This document shows positions 25,611-38,630 of a stretch of DNA of 64,000 nt, piece by piece. This DNA is from Takifugu bimaculatus (Eukaryota; Chordata; Actinopteri; Tetraodontiformes; Tetraodontidae): positions 11,597,290 to 11,661,289 of the forward strand of contig CP034993.1 in NCBI GenBank assembly GCA_004026145.2. Direction: 5' to 3'. Under the pieces are notes generated by a model. It worked only from the letters and a program-made list of their open reading frames with translations, ran no database searches and was not told where the DNA came from. The position numbers were made by a program, and so were the translations under genes. Position 1 is the first letter of the stretch. Each line of letters begins with the position of its first letter.

Positions 25611-28600
25611 AGAGAAGGGTGTGTGGATGTGTGTTATATTTAGGTTACATCAGCTTAAGCAATCATTTTCCACTACATGGATAATGTTTCACAAAAAAGC
25701 TCCATTTCACACGGGGTGGTCTCCTCAAGAGAGCGCAGTAAAACTATAAAGCCCTCAGTCATGACCTTCAAGAGAAAAGACGTTCCATTTCCAGCATTCT
25801 GTAGATGATGTGATGTGGGTGAGCAGCAGCATAATTCAGGTTGCAAATTCCATTATTGGATGTGACGTTAAGGCATTTTGGAAAGTTCGGGGAAAGATTT
25901 AAAGACAACCGTAATTCAACCAAAGATCTTTGAAAAATGCAGAACAATCCTCAGAGAGTTTCAGCAGTGCTGAAAGTTGTAGTTTTTATAAATACTTGGC
26001 TTGAGGACACGTAACCCAAAACCATCATAACAAATTTAGTAAAAAATAAAATTACTAAATGGGTAAAATCATAGTCAGGATCAGGGTTTGACTAAGATTC
26101 ATGGCTTCCTTGTGTGTCCTCGTTTGTGAGTTTGAGCAGCCCATCGTAGGCTCCATGTTAACAGGGAGAAACCTTGAGCAGGACCAGGGCCAGGGCCTTT
26201 ATAACTGCAGGATTAGCAGAGCTATATGAATTAAAACAGTGTTGGGTAAACATTAGAGCTTCCTTGGATACAGTAAAATCAGGACTTTTTCATTTTCAGT
26301 CCCACTGGGACCCCACATCTGGCCTCTACAGTTGGCTCAACTGCTCTTTTTGCCTGCCATTTCCAAACATTTCCAAATCTATATGTTCTCTACAGATCTT
26401 ACAAATTAGCATTAGGTTGACTTCAGTTGTGGCAGATGGCCACCTGTGCATTTAGGAAAGCCTTTTTCAGACAGACCCTGACATTTCGTCCTGTCTCAAA
26501 CAATCTGCAAAGCATATTTCCATGTTTTGTGAAGCCAAGGCACAGAAATACCACGCAGATGAAGTCCAGTTTTAGGGGCAGGAAGTGGCTCCATTGGTGC
26601 GAGAAAGCAGAGCGGAACAGCAGCAGACTCACCGAAGTTTATAGAATGACCAAAGGCAAAAAAAAAATAAATCCAAAAGTATGAAGACTTATTCTGCAGC
26701 TCAAATCTCAGAGAATCAGGACCAATTTTAATGATATGTAATTAAGGCCTAAACAAATTTTACCCAACGGATACAATTAATGGGGAACTTATTACAGGCT
26801 ATGGCACCCAAGGGGGTAATACATTCATACTAATCTCATGGCTGTCAGCCTAAGGGCTTCATTGCAATTGAAATTCCTTCATATTAAGGGCAAGAGTAGA
26901 CAGGAGGTAGAGTCCAGAGACTTAAAATTAGAGGTACGATAAATTAGTGGCGCCGTTGCTTAGAAAAGGCATCCAGAAAGTGGAGTGACTGTACACACAA
27001 ACATGAGATTCAAACATGGTTATTTGTTTTAAAGTTTGCTTTTATGATGCGGTTTTTTGAGTATCACTTCAACCGCAGATGAAGGCACAGATAACTGAAG
27101 GAAAATACTGGTATTACTGGAAACAGCATCTCTTAACCTAAGAGCACAACTGCAGTTTGGGAGCGCTACATCCCATATAATGATTATGTATCACCAGCGT
27201 ATGACAAAGCACCACTTTTAGCATCGCGGTTGCATTAATTGCTTGCACGCAACCAGTTCCATTACCCCGGCTGGGCGGAGTTAAAAGCGTGCAAATAAAA
27301 AGTGCCTTTCAAATCTTTAAGCCATCAGACCGACTGGAGACAGAGACATTGACAAAAAAGTTAATGTCAGAAGAAATGTGATGAGTGATGAGTCCATACC
27401 TGAGAGCTGCAAGTCTGTCAGATACGCTCTTTAAATGGAGAACAGAGTGCACACAGCGTAATCAGCCATCAAGGCCGCAGAGACGCATCTAAATGTACAC
27501 AAATGTGGACAAACTGATCCAGAGGCACATTAGATGAAAACGTTCCCATCCACAAATAGGTCACTTTTGGTCACTTAAAATCTCCATTTTCTGCACTTGA
27601 TCATCAAATAAATTCCATATAAAGTTGGTTCACTGACTCGAGTGGATGAAAACACTTGAGCTTAATAACCACTGAGTGAGGGACGTCTCTAGGCGGAGGG
27701 AACATAATTGAGATTGGGATTTTGTAATGAGACTGTGAAAATATTCTGTAGTTTAACAGTATTTTATATAAACTCTTTGGTGTGTGCCTGTATTTGAGTA
27801 AACATAAACATAGACTGCAAGCAATGCTAACTTAAAGCAAAAGCTCACGACAATATATACACTAATTACAGAGCTGTTGAATTCAATGCTAATCAAGCAA
27901 TTAACTTAACAGGGATCTGGCAAACATTTCCTTTTACCAAAGCTCTGTGTACATCCTGCCGTTGCTGTTATCACAAATGCTGTTTTCAAACTGCTGCCCA
28001 TTTCATTATCAAACTAATTATCATGCAGTTATTTAGGAAAAGAGTTTAGACACTACGTGTATTTGTTTAATTAACTATTACAACAAAAAAGAACCAGTTT
28101 AGACCACAATTAGAATCACGCAGGTGATAGCAGGAGCACAGATAAACACAGATAAACACTCTGGCAACAAGAGGAAAGCACAAATGTTAGCAGGGAGGGA
28201 AATGTTTGATATTAAAATGAAGGGAAAGGTGGATCTGACTGTCGTAAACATGCAGAAAGGAGGACCTTCCAGCGCATCAGAGGATGGATTAACACTAAAC
28301 CCTCTTCTCCTCAAACAAATAAAGAAGATTTCTCTCAGAGCCGCCTTTGCCAAGTGTCCACGGCATCATGTGCTCATGAATCAAAGAGCTTTGCTTCTTC
28401 CTGGACACAGGAAGACTATTCAATTATTTTAAAAGTGAGCATCCACCACAGTCCTGGACTTTCTGGCTTTTACGATGCTAATGTGTTTTCCGGGACCTCT
28501 GTGACGGGCCCCCGCATCTGCGTCCAATTATGCCCACAAATGCAAAACAGCGGAGGTGGCGGCAGTGTTGCGATTAAGGTGGAGGTTAACTTTGAAGCAC

Positions 28601-28900
28601 TTTGCATATTTTGGCGGAGCACGAAGAGGCGACCCCGCGGTTGGTGCTGGGCCAATCACGCGCACACAAAAACACACCCACTGTAATGACATTCGCTGAC
28701 AGTAATCAGGAGGATATGTTGCAATCACTGGTACACAGCGAGAGTCCTGCTCGTGAGGAACAGCAGGGGGGTCGGCTATCGCGCAGCATGGAGCTCGGCC
28801 TCCGCTGTATAAATCAATGCTTTTTCACTGGCTTATTAATATATATGACCATTGAAGATGTGGAAAATATTTACAAAAACAGTATTTTTAAAGGTGTTTA
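25611..28900. other. Non-coding, AT-rich stretch
   Basis: No simple repeat of note and no exon. A compact patch at about 27215-27400 mixes ATTAATTG, GTGCAAATAAA and GCGGAGTTAAA-like words and has enhancer-like texture, though less striking than the elements listed separately. A GGT/GGC-rich patch lies at 28550-28570. Confidence 0.7.
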
Positions 28901-31900
28901 ACTGTTTGGACATATTGGGACAAATACATATGCTAGCCAATGAATTAGCTAAAGCTAGCATGAGGGTTAGGATCAAGGGAGACATGTTTTTAGATCAACC
29001 CTTAAATTTGTCTTGACAAAAACTTAAATTTTAATACTTGCTTTAATATTTCTTAAAGGAGGGCGGCGGTGCCACATGCACTGACGGAAGCATCAGCACG
29101 TCTTAAATGATTTGGCATTCATCCACAGAGGACTCATCTGTCTCTCACCAAATCCTTTCCGGGTGACAGCAGAAAAGAATAACAAGCAGTTAAGCGTTTT
29201 CTTCTGCTTGACCCGTGACATCCCAGCGAAGGCGAGGGAAGTCTTTAGGCCAGCGCGCCGAAACTGCCGTCCTGTCAGCAGTCCTGCTGAACGAGGAGTC
29301 CCTCACCTGTCAGCACAGTTCTGGGAGCCGATGACGGTGCCCTTGCTTCAGATAAAGAAGGGCTGTATTGTCTGCAGAGCCTTTTCTTCCTGACCTCTGG
29401 TGTCTGGAATACTCTTTCTATGAGTTACGGCTGTCAAAATCAACGGAGATTTGAGTTTTAGAGCGAAAGGAAGACTTTTGACACTCCTGAAGAGCTCCAG
29501 GCTCCATATACCAGCTCAACACTGAGCTTTATTTTTCCATTAACTCGAGGACGAAGAGAGAAATTGGAATTATCTGGCATGTTATTGAACTGTGATTAAC
29601 CACGACGAATCCGCAGCCACCCTGTGATTAATCTGATTGACCCATAATCAAACCACATGTATCGTTAGTTTCCATGTTTTACAGATGTACAGTTGCTTGT
29701 TTTCTTGTAGGTGGGTCAACAAAGAATGAATTATTTATCCTGGAAAGATACACAGCATTATTATGTGTGTGCGTGCATTTTTAATCTAAATATTATTGCA
29801 TGACTTCTCCACATATGCGTTCTGCCCTCATCTGCGTGTGTTCACAGATCCTGCCACAGAGCTTTATTTGTGCATGAAATAGCTCTGATTACACAGCTGC
29901 CAGTTTGAGTCACAAATAAAAACACTAATCACAGGTAAATGGAGCAAATCATGCTGTGAAATGTTTTACCAATTTGTGAAATCTGCAGCCAGCAAAATAT
30001 AGCAACCAGCAAAGATTGATATAGTTCACTATTGGCGGAGAACTTCCATCCCTGACGTAGTTGAATTAAGCTGAATCCAAAACAAGCAGGGAAAGCGTTT
30101 AAAATGAGGACGTCTAGACATGTGTAGTCATGCAGAGACGGCAGCATTAGTGCATTTTTGACAAGTTAAATGATTTTGGCCTGATAATAATGATAATCAC
30201 CATAAACACAAAACCTGTCATTGCACTAAGATACTGTTGCTAAAACTGATCACGCTAAAAGGCTATTTATAAAAGTAAAACAACAAACTGCCTCACCACA
30301 CGCGGTCTCTTTTTAATGATCGGCCTCCTGAGACGAATAAATATACCAAAAAAAGGGGATTCTAATGCATGACCCAGCCTCAAAGTCATGTTCCTCATAT
30401 AAATTTTTTGATATTCTGGAATTCAGATGCAACAAAGTAACAGACCACCAGAGGTTGTATCATAGATTCTGAGCAGAAACATAACTTTCTTAAAATGAAG
30501 CAGAACCTTCTGGCTCTTCCCCTTTACCAGCCGAGAATGTAAGGGATGCAGAACCCCAATCCTGCCTTCGGATTGTTTGGAATGCATTGTTCGGGGAGCC
30601 TTCACAACACTTTATGTATGCTTCTCAGAACAAACAGTTAATCAGAAAAAAAAATCTGTAAATGTCTGTAAATTTATTCTTTTCGTCAAAAAGAAAATCT
30701 CTGATATGTGACGATACATGTGGTGAAGCCTGGACTGTCCTTCAGAGAAGGGATTCGGCTCTTTTTTGGAGCTCAATTGCATGATGATGCTGGGAAATGG
30801 TGTTTATTTAGACAGCAGCGGGATGAATCAGTCGGTAAACACTGCGATGGGTGTAGAGCCAAACCATTGCAGAATTCTCCCAGATGGTAAAAGACGATTT
30901 GAAGGAGCAACATATTCTCCCTCCCACGCCATCACATGATGAAGCTTGGTCAAGTGCCGCCAAAGGATTAGGATCCTTCCTTTGATGTAGGGGCTCTTGA
31001 AGGCTTTTTACAAAATGTGTGAATACTGCAGGCTATGTCGTAATATGTTGGGTTTGGGATTAAGATTACAGGTTATTGCAAAGTCCTGAGCAAAACACCA
31101 TCAGGAACGGCCAGAAACCTCTGCTGGTCTCACCTGCCCTATTGTTCTAGAAGCAAACCTGAGCTGTTGATAGTGAAGCAAGGACAGTTTCAGGTGCCGC
31201 CGTCTCATTAACCTTACCCACTATTGCCCCCCCATTTTATTGCGGCCCATTTCCCAAACATCCACAGCCTTGAGGTGCGGCGCCTCTTGGGGCAATAGGA
31301 GCACATTCTCGAAATAGATCGTAAAAAGACGGGCAGCCGGTAGCAGGCCGCGATTGTCAGCAACAGCACAGTTCACAAGGAGCGCGGCTATATTGTTGTG
31401 ACACGTGCGCAGGGTTGTTCATACATTTGTGCCCGATGCTTGCAAGGAAGAGTGTGCCTGGCATTTTGATGTGATGTGGCACGTTTCTGTCAGGATCCAG
31501 GAGAGCGTGCCTTTACTTGCTGTCACGTGTTGCACAGGGAAGTTAATTGCCACAGAAATGCGATGAGGCTTTATTTTGTGTCTGGCTATATGTAAAAGGC
31601 AGGTGCGTGGCGGTAGCCCAAGGTGATGGAGCTGAAAGGCATTCAAATGTATAACCAGTCAGGCTCCGAGGGGAGGCCAATGCATGGTGAAGGTGTATTA
31701 TGTTACCAACGTGTAAAACTGTGCTGTGATCTTTGTTCTGTTATCTCAACAAGTTCACCCCCTTGAGTCTTGCGCACAATGAATCATCTCAATAGACTAT
31801 GACCAGCGAGATAGATGACCGAGTTCTTAAGGTCGCTGATTGTGAGGCGGGCGCCGAGGATAAAACTGCAAGGGCAGTGAAACACAAGTACCACGCGGCG

Positions 31901-33500
31901 CCTGAAGGACAACAATATGATCTTGGCTTGAACGATGAGCGGTCGCGAAGACCCAGTATTTAAGAAAAGTGCACCCTTTTTTTTCTGATTTACGGCAACC
32001 ATTTCTATTGGAATGCTGGTTTTGGTGGCGGGCCAACAGAACCCAACAGAGCATCCTTTAAAAACTATTTGCAAAAACCGTCTCCATGCAGGACCAATCC
32101 ATAACTCCACTAAGCCTCAAGGGTCCCTCAGGCCATATTTCTAAGAGGCTCGAGGGTGAAGGCTGTATATTCTTTGTGTGCATCTATGTCTTTCACTGGT
32201 TAGAAATGGCTTACTTGATGCTAATAAGCTTGCTCCGTCATGCTTAGACTGTCAGACCTGGTGCAACTGCACGCTAAGATAGAGAGCCGACATTTGGTAA
32301 TACCAAATCCCACAGGTCCTCGACTCCACTTGAGTTTTAGCATATGAATGAGCTTAAGTGATGCAAATAAATTTGCAGAAAACTTTCTATCCTTCTGTTG
32401 GAAACTTTTCCTCCCCCAACGTAAACCCATCTATGTTCTGAGCCGCCTTTTCTGCCTGGAGATAGCATCTGTTCATGGCTGACTGGCCTTACATTTTGTG
32501 TTTGGTGATTGGCAGTGTCCAGCAGGCCAGTTCCTTGAAGACTCCCCCTGTACTGTCTGGAGGTCCTCCGCTATTGATTTCCTGCCCGTGCTCGCTGCTC
32601 GACCTGCCAGTCAACGTCGAGAACAGTGGGATGTCGTCGGGAGCGAATGGACGACGCCTGATGCCTGGCAGACGGGTAACTGATGCCACTGAAGGGGGGA
32701 GAGCCAGAACACGGGGGGCACACGCTGACCCTCGTCTTTATTACAGACAGAGGGAGGGAAAAACCGAGATAATTTTAAATTAAAAAGCAACGTGGCTTCG
32801 ACGTTTGGAGGAGGGCTTCTGAAATCCAATCACTTTTTTGTCGGGCGAGCCGCCCCCTGCCAGTCGATGATTCACCTTCGGTTATTTTCTCCTTCTGTAA
32901 AGTGCAAAGTGTGACTTACTGTACACATTCGATCCAAGTAACTAGTGTTTAGCTTTGGAAAAAAAACCTTCAGAACTGCGAACAGATGCCTAGAGACTAT
33001 CAAGAAACGTCACAGCCCCAGAATTGTGCCGCAAGGACTCGAAGGGGGGCACAGAATAAATGCAATCTCTCTACAAATGGCTTCTGAGTGAAAAAAAAAT
33101 GCTGCTTCTAATTCAAAAACTTTGTCTCAATGCCACTCAAGGCGCTCTTGGTGTGACAGCTGACTACACTGAAGGGGGGGGGAGACTAATATAATTGATA
33201 TAATTAATGACAAGAGACATGAATTTCTTATTTTCTTCAAAAGATAGTTTGTATCAAGGGCACCGAGCTAAACTGCAGGAAAAAAAACAACCTTGAAATC
33301 AAATTAAAGTTTGACTTAATTCTCAACAACTTTGAGATTCGGCAAAGCAGAACTTGTGAGCAGCGATGTCAGGCTGAAAATGTTCAGCAGAAACCAGTTA
33401 TTGCACACACTAAATTAAATATATTTCACTAAAAATGTGTTTCTCAACGCCTTTCCCCGACATTGATAACCCACTTAAATTATTCAATAAATGAAAATAC
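28901..33500. other. Non-coding stretch with paired TGTGATTAA motifs
   Basis: TGTGATTAA occurs exactly twice, at 29591-29599 and 29623-29631, 32 bases apart (about three helical turns), followed by TGATTG and TAATC words. This suits an OTX/CRX- or PBX-type homeodomain cluster. A G9 run lies at 33174-33182. Elsewhere I see nothing beyond unique-looking non-coding DNA. Confidence 0.68.
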
Positions 33501-33589
33501 TTGACATGAATGAGACTTTTGTTGGTTTAAAACTGGCACTGGGGATTTGTGAAATGATCTAACGCCGCTGTGTCGTTGGCTTCTGCAAC

Positions 33590-34270
33590 ATTAAGAAGCC
33601 CGTGTTTCACTTTTAATGACGCTGATGAATAAAACGACATTAGAGTGTGCATTAAGCCCATGTGATAACTCACGTCTGGCCTTTTTCTTTTTATTTAAAC
33701 TGTAAATTTTGCTGTCGCTAAATACATTCTGACACAGTTAACAGAGTTAAGCAAGAAAACATGATGAATTTTTCATCAGCTTGTTGTTGTAATGGCTGCT
33801 TCTGCCCATTAATGTGTCCCGCAGTAATCCGCACGGACCAGACAGCATGAAATATAGATCTCCATAAATACTTCATGTCTGCTTTGCTCCTAAAAGTAGG
33901 AGAAGCATCACCTTTTTTATTTTACAGCCACCGCGGATGAAACTTTAATAATTGCAGGTGTTTAACATGCCGCGCTGTCTTTTTCAAAATTGATATTTCT
34001 TCCTTTTTATTTCTGCAAGACACCAAAAACTTTAATAATCGTTTTCAAAGGAGCAATTTGAAAGTTTTTCATCCAATAACAGAGAGGATGGCCAACACGG
34101 GAATTCAGCTGATATGATGCTATTTTGTTGTCAAGGGTGCTGCCGTCAGCACAACTCAAAACGTGGCGGCATGAGCATCAAGTTATCTGCAAAGGAAACA
34201 CTTTAGCCGCAGCTCTTCTGACAGCTACGAGAAACCGCCATTAGTGCATTATGCATAATTGTACGTGCAC
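33590..34270. promoter_or_regulatory. Candidate conserved regulatory element, ATTA-rich with POU-like palindrome
   Basis: About 680 bases free of simple repeats, with recurrent homeodomain cores (CCATTAATG near 33807, CAGTAATCC near 33823, TTTAATAATTG near 33943) and a TTTAATAATCG near 34030. A perfect 12-bp palindrome ATTATGCATAAT lies at 34248-34259, resembling a symmetrical POU/octamer half-site pair. It may be an enhancer. Conservation cannot be judged from one sequence. Confidence 0.3.
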
Positions 34271-36060
34271 TACTATCAAGTGTCAGGGAGAGACAACAGG
34301 CAGCACGGTTCCGTCCACGATGGCGTTTGTTATTGCCAACCATCAGCATTTCCCTATGTAAATGGAGGTGCTACAAAGGGCCATTTTCCAATCTGCTGCC
34401 ATGAAATCACTCCGCCCGGCTTGGGTAATGACCCACCTTGAAGGAGGATTTCCACTCAATTTCCTGAGGAAAGACAACAGTAAGTAAACCAAAACTGTCC
34501 TGGACAAAGACTTTCAGAAGATTCATTTGTGTAGGGCACCATACACTGCATGTATATCCCCTGCAAACAGCAAGATGGATTGCATTAAATATCAAAGTAA
34601 ATCGGGTTTTTGAATTTTCTTAGTGATTATCGATTGCTGGATGCTCCTCCTCCACCTTGGATGTCTGGTAGGACATTCTATCTGTCCCACAATCATATTC
34701 TGGTTGACTAGCATCAACGGAAACAAGGTCAGTTCCAGCAAAAGTACAATGAGCTACCTTTGCCGAGTATCCGTCTCCTTTTGATCTCCCCTTTCATTGC
34801 TTTGATCTGCCCCTCAAGTGATTGGCTGGGATGCCTGCTTGACTGTCGCGTCTGCTGATTGGATGAAGCAGGTGTGAGGGGCTACCCCTCCCATCAAGAT
34901 GCACTTTAGTGTAATTAGACAGTTCCACCCAGCAGGAGTCTTGCTGACATGAGCCCAAAACCTCGATTAGAATCATTTTCAGAGACAATTTACCTTAATA
35001 AGTACATAACAGACCACTGGACTTAAGCAAACAGAGATTAAATTTGGGACTTGTAATTTAATTACAGCTTAATGGGCACTTGCAGAGCTGCTGGGACAAA
35101 CATAAATAGATTTTTAAAAAGAAAGAAAGAAAGACAGTAAGCCTGTGTCACAGTGTGATATAAAAAACAAGTTTAAGAAATCCCCACAAAGTGATTGAGT
35201 GAAATCCATATACAGAGAGATAAACTGATTCTTTCAAAAGTGCATTCAGCCTGACGGGGTCAAAAACACCCAATAATATTAAGGCCAAGGGTCTTTGTGG
35301 GGGGGCGGTTTAAAAAAGGAAAAAAGTGAGACCTGTCTCCCCAAATGGCCACCTCAGAGATAGCGCTCTTTAATATCTGAGACAGCTACGCGTAGCTCCA
35401 AGCTACAGGCATTGACAAGGCCAACCTGCAGGGACTGGAGGAGATAAGCGTGGCGCGCAGACAAACAACACTTGACTTCTCCTCTTTGTCAGCTACGGAG
35501 GCGCGGGGATTACCAAGTCAATGACTGCTCTTCTATTTGAATACAATATCTGTTTAGGAGTAAGAAAAGGGAGGAAGAAGAAAGGGACGTTAAATTCCCA
35601 CTAGAATGGGATCAATCATCAACTAATTTTACTGGACTGCTCATGTGAGACACAGTTGGGAGGCCTGGGCTCCCCTGACGGGGCCCGCTGCTGTGCAACG
35701 CTGCATTAGGGTTTGTAGCGTGATTAAACTGTTTTGTTTTACCCTCGTTGCACGTGCACACCACGCCATGTATGGGGAAGGGCAGAAAAGAGTCGGTTTG
35801 AGGCCGCCTCGCAAACATAAATGATAATGAAACATTAAAAATAAAAAAAGGAGCGCTCACATTTCTCATTTTCGGGATTTCATACTGCCGGGAAGAAATG
35901 TTCAACAGCAAAAAAAAAAAAAAGAGACGAAAGAAAAAAAGCTTCGATGCTTTTAAGGGTTTCTTCCAATTCCTGTCACTCGACTCAAGACAATTCTGCC
36001 AAAGGAACACCTGGTAATGGTTTCTCTGCAGGGGGGCTCCCAATCCAAACCTCCTTTTTG
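34271..36060. other. Non-coding stretch with 14-bp palindrome and A run
   Basis: It contains the exact palindrome AGCTACGCGTAGCT (35384-35397), a G7 patch near 35299 and an A14 run (35910-35923). The 143-codon minus-strand frame ending at 35612 passes through the A run as poly-Phe and is not credible as a gene. Confidence 0.72.
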
Positions 36061-36080
36061 TTCTTTGTCAGGGTGCAGTG

Positions 36081-36330
36081 TCACACACACGCGTTTGTGT
36101 GTGTGTGTGTGTGTGTCTCCTTGTATTAGCAACATATCGGGGAACAACACACTAATTCTACTAACAAAGTGAGGACATTGTTGCAAAGCAGGACCATTTT
36201 GGCTGGTCCCCTCTGCTTAAGGGGTACGGAGCTGGCTAATGTCATATATCTATGAAAGTCCCCACAAAGGCCAAAATACAAAGATGTGTGTATGTCCGTG
36301 TGTATGCGCCTGTGTGTGTGTGTGTGTGTT
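36081..36330 (+). repeat. GT-flanked dispersed repeat (GTGAGGACA/GTCCCCAC type), copy 1
   Basis: A roughly 130-base core lies between two GT microsatellites (36096-36117 and 36311-36329). It contains GTGAGGACATT (36169-36179), GGCTGGTCCCC (about 36202-36212) and AGTCCCCACAAAGG (36257-36270). I recognise this arrangement from teleost genomes, where such units often end in GT arrays. A second, inverted copy lies at 54450-54740. The left GT array is preceded by a CACACACACGCG stretch, so that edge can also fold on itself. Confidence 0.7.
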
Positions 36331-37130
36331 CCTCAAAACCCAGTATTGGTATCTTTGCCTTTTTAGGTGTAATATTCAATGTCACTGGTGATAACATCTT
36401 CAGGATTTGTGCCCAGAGCATTTATTTATTTTAAGATCTGCCTCAGGAATGTATTCTTATATTCTTGACGTAGGTTTCGGCCTGGAAATTTGCCTTAAAT
36501 GTGCTGGCAAATAAAACATCGGTGCTTTAGAGAAAAAGGTCTTCAAGAGACATTTCTCATATAGACTGTTGACTTTAACACTGGGAGGAATTAAACTTGG
36601 AAACCAGAATAATCAAAAATATGCTTTTTTTTCCTACCAGTGATGTTTTTCATAAACGTTCATATTTATATTCAGCTGGGAAAAAAACACTTTGTCTGCA
36701 TTGATTGCACCAGGAGGCTGTAATCGCTCATCTTGTGAACATAAATTTCACATTTGCGTTGGAATGCAGGACAAAAAAAAAAGTGTCTTTCATGTTGCTT
36801 ATTCGTCCCCTAGAAAACACACTGGATCTATCAATTTGTCATTAAATAGTTACATTTCTTCAGAGCTTTTTTTTTAAATTTATTTTTCAAACGTTGCTGA
36901 ACTGGGAGGGGTCAATGCAACAAAGCTGTTTGGTAAATACAGCTGAAAATCCGCAGCCACATTTCTAAAGGAGAATGAAAACCTCACGCACTGTTCTTGC
37001 CTGCACAAAAGATGCTTTAAAGAATATTCCGATCCATGACCTTCAGGTTTGAATCCCATGTTCAAAGCAAACGAAACGCTGCCATTAGAGCGCCGCCATC
37101 CTGGCAGCAAGTCAGATTTCGATGATAAAC
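36331..37130. other. Non-coding stretch
   Basis: AT-rich unique-looking sequence with short A and T runs (around 36605, 36772 and 36868). Nothing that supports an exon. The 147-codon minus-strand frame starting at 37323 spans the repeat at 37133-37230 and is therefore not a gene. Confidence 0.7.
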
Positions 37131-37132
37131 AA

Positions 37133-37230
37133 CATCCATCCATCATCTGACACTTATTCCTTGTTGGGGTCACTGGGGCAGCTGGGGTCGTTCCCAGCAG
37201 TGACTGGGAGAGAAGCAGGGGAATACTCAC
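37133..37230 (+). repeat. CCATCC-headed dispersed fish repeat, diverged copy a
   Basis: It begins with CCATCCATC, continues TCTG...TTATTCC, then TTGGGGTCACTGGGG and TGACTGGGAGAGAAG. This is the familiar teleost layout: a CCATCC tetranucleotide head, a 'CTTATCC' box, a 'GGGGTC' box, then 'CACTGGGNGAGAGGCAGGG'. Copy b, 1.3 kb downstream, shares the same ordered blocks in the same orientation. The family name is not known to me with certainty. Confidence 0.65.
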
Positions 37231-37293
37231 ATTTAGACCTGATGTCACCCTTACAGGCAACAGCAGGAATATTCCCAAACCTTTCATGTTCCA

Positions 37294-37317
37294 AAATAAT
37301 AACAATAATAATAATAA
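37294..37317. repeat. (AAT)n trinucleotide repeat
   Basis: About eight AAT/ATA units with one AAC interruption. Confidence 0.9.
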
Positions 37318-37319
37318 CC

Positions 37320-38500
37320 TCAACTTAATTATGAACCACTCTTTATATTACATCTGTAAGCAATACTGGCAGAGTACGCCGCAACAAACACCCCTCACAA
37401 GGAGAAAAAAAGAGAAAAATGAAAGGATGTGGAGGGCGAGAGAAGAAACTGACAGATATTGTCGTCCTCTCTTTTTCACACTGTGAAATAGTGATGTCCT
37501 CCCAGGTGATTGGTTTGGCAGAGGAGAGATGGACGGAAACAAAATGGGGGGAAGAAATATGAAACACGCAAGGGGAGAACACAGATTGTGCTTCAGAGTG
37601 GATGATTCCAGCTTTCTGTCACGCCGAGATGAAGACGTGTGTCCTCTGACACGCACCGTTTATTACCCTTTAAGTGCCAGCATCACAATAAAGTCTCCTG
37701 TACGTTAAACTCACAGCGACTCCACCGTTCTTCTCTCACATATTCGTGTTTTTAATTCCATTGGCAGATTATTTTAGGTTATTTTGTGAGACTTTAAGTC
37801 AATCATGTTGAAGTGAAACACCATTCTTCTCTTCATTTACAATGTTTGTACTCTATTTATTGCGTATTGGCTTGCTGTTGTAAATCTGCGGCTAACATTT
37901 GGGGTTTTGACAGAGTAAAATTGCTTCAGCGTTTATATTTATTATATTTTCCACCAACGGTAAACCTGTTACAGTTTAAAGCTGCTTTCTGAAGTGGGAC
38001 CTGCGGGGGTCTGGAAGTTTGAATTTTGATTTTATTGAAATGATTTGATTCACTGTGTGAGATTACGTCTATGTTTCATGAGAAAATAACTGTTATTCCG
38101 ATCTGATTTAGCGTAATCGTGCAAGTCATGCAACGTTATCAATGATTTTTTCATTTGTTCTCCTTCCAAAAACCATCAGTCACATTGCTGAAGGCCTCTC
38201 TGTCTGAAACTGGAGTAAATGAAGCTGGATAAATGTCAGAGAGGAGGAATATCCACAATTTTACAACTGCAGATATGCTGCGATAATTCACCATAAACTT
38301 TCAACTTGATTTGAGTCAACAAAAGGCAATTCTGTGTGATGTAACACCTAATAAATGTTGATTCGCCTCACAAACTACTTTGAAGAACAGAATTGTTGCA
38401 GTATGACATGTGAATAAATGCTATCGGAGACTGAAAAGACAAGTAAAAACAAATAAGAGGAAAAATAATACATACAACACACAGATGTACCCAAGTATGA
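37320..38500. other. Non-coding stretch between two dispersed repeats
   Basis: AT-rich sequence with many TTTAT and GATT words but no exon, simple repeat or palindrome that stands out. Confidence 0.7.
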
Positions 38501-38505
38501 CTTCT

Positions 38506-38630
38506 CCCGTCCATGCATCCCTCCATTTATCCATCCATCTGCTCCTGCTAATTGGGGTCTATAGCCGCACTCACTGGGTGAGAGACAGAAACACGTCCTT
38601 CAGGAGGTCCAACAGAGGACACAAACGGCG
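38506..38630 (+). repeat. CCATCC-headed dispersed fish repeat, diverged copy b
   Basis: CCATCCATCTG at 38531-38541 is followed by TGGGGTCTATAGCCG and then TCACTGGGTGAGAGACAG. The block order matches copy a (37133-37230) and the general teleost consensus I recall. Copy b keeps the 'GGGGTCTAT' and 'CACTGGGTGAGAG' blocks better than copy a does. It is an old, inactive interspersed repeat. Confidence 0.7.

Noticed and set aside
36880..37323. 147-codon minus-strand frame
   Set aside because: It runs through the CCATCC-type dispersed repeat and the AAT repeat (poly-Leu start).
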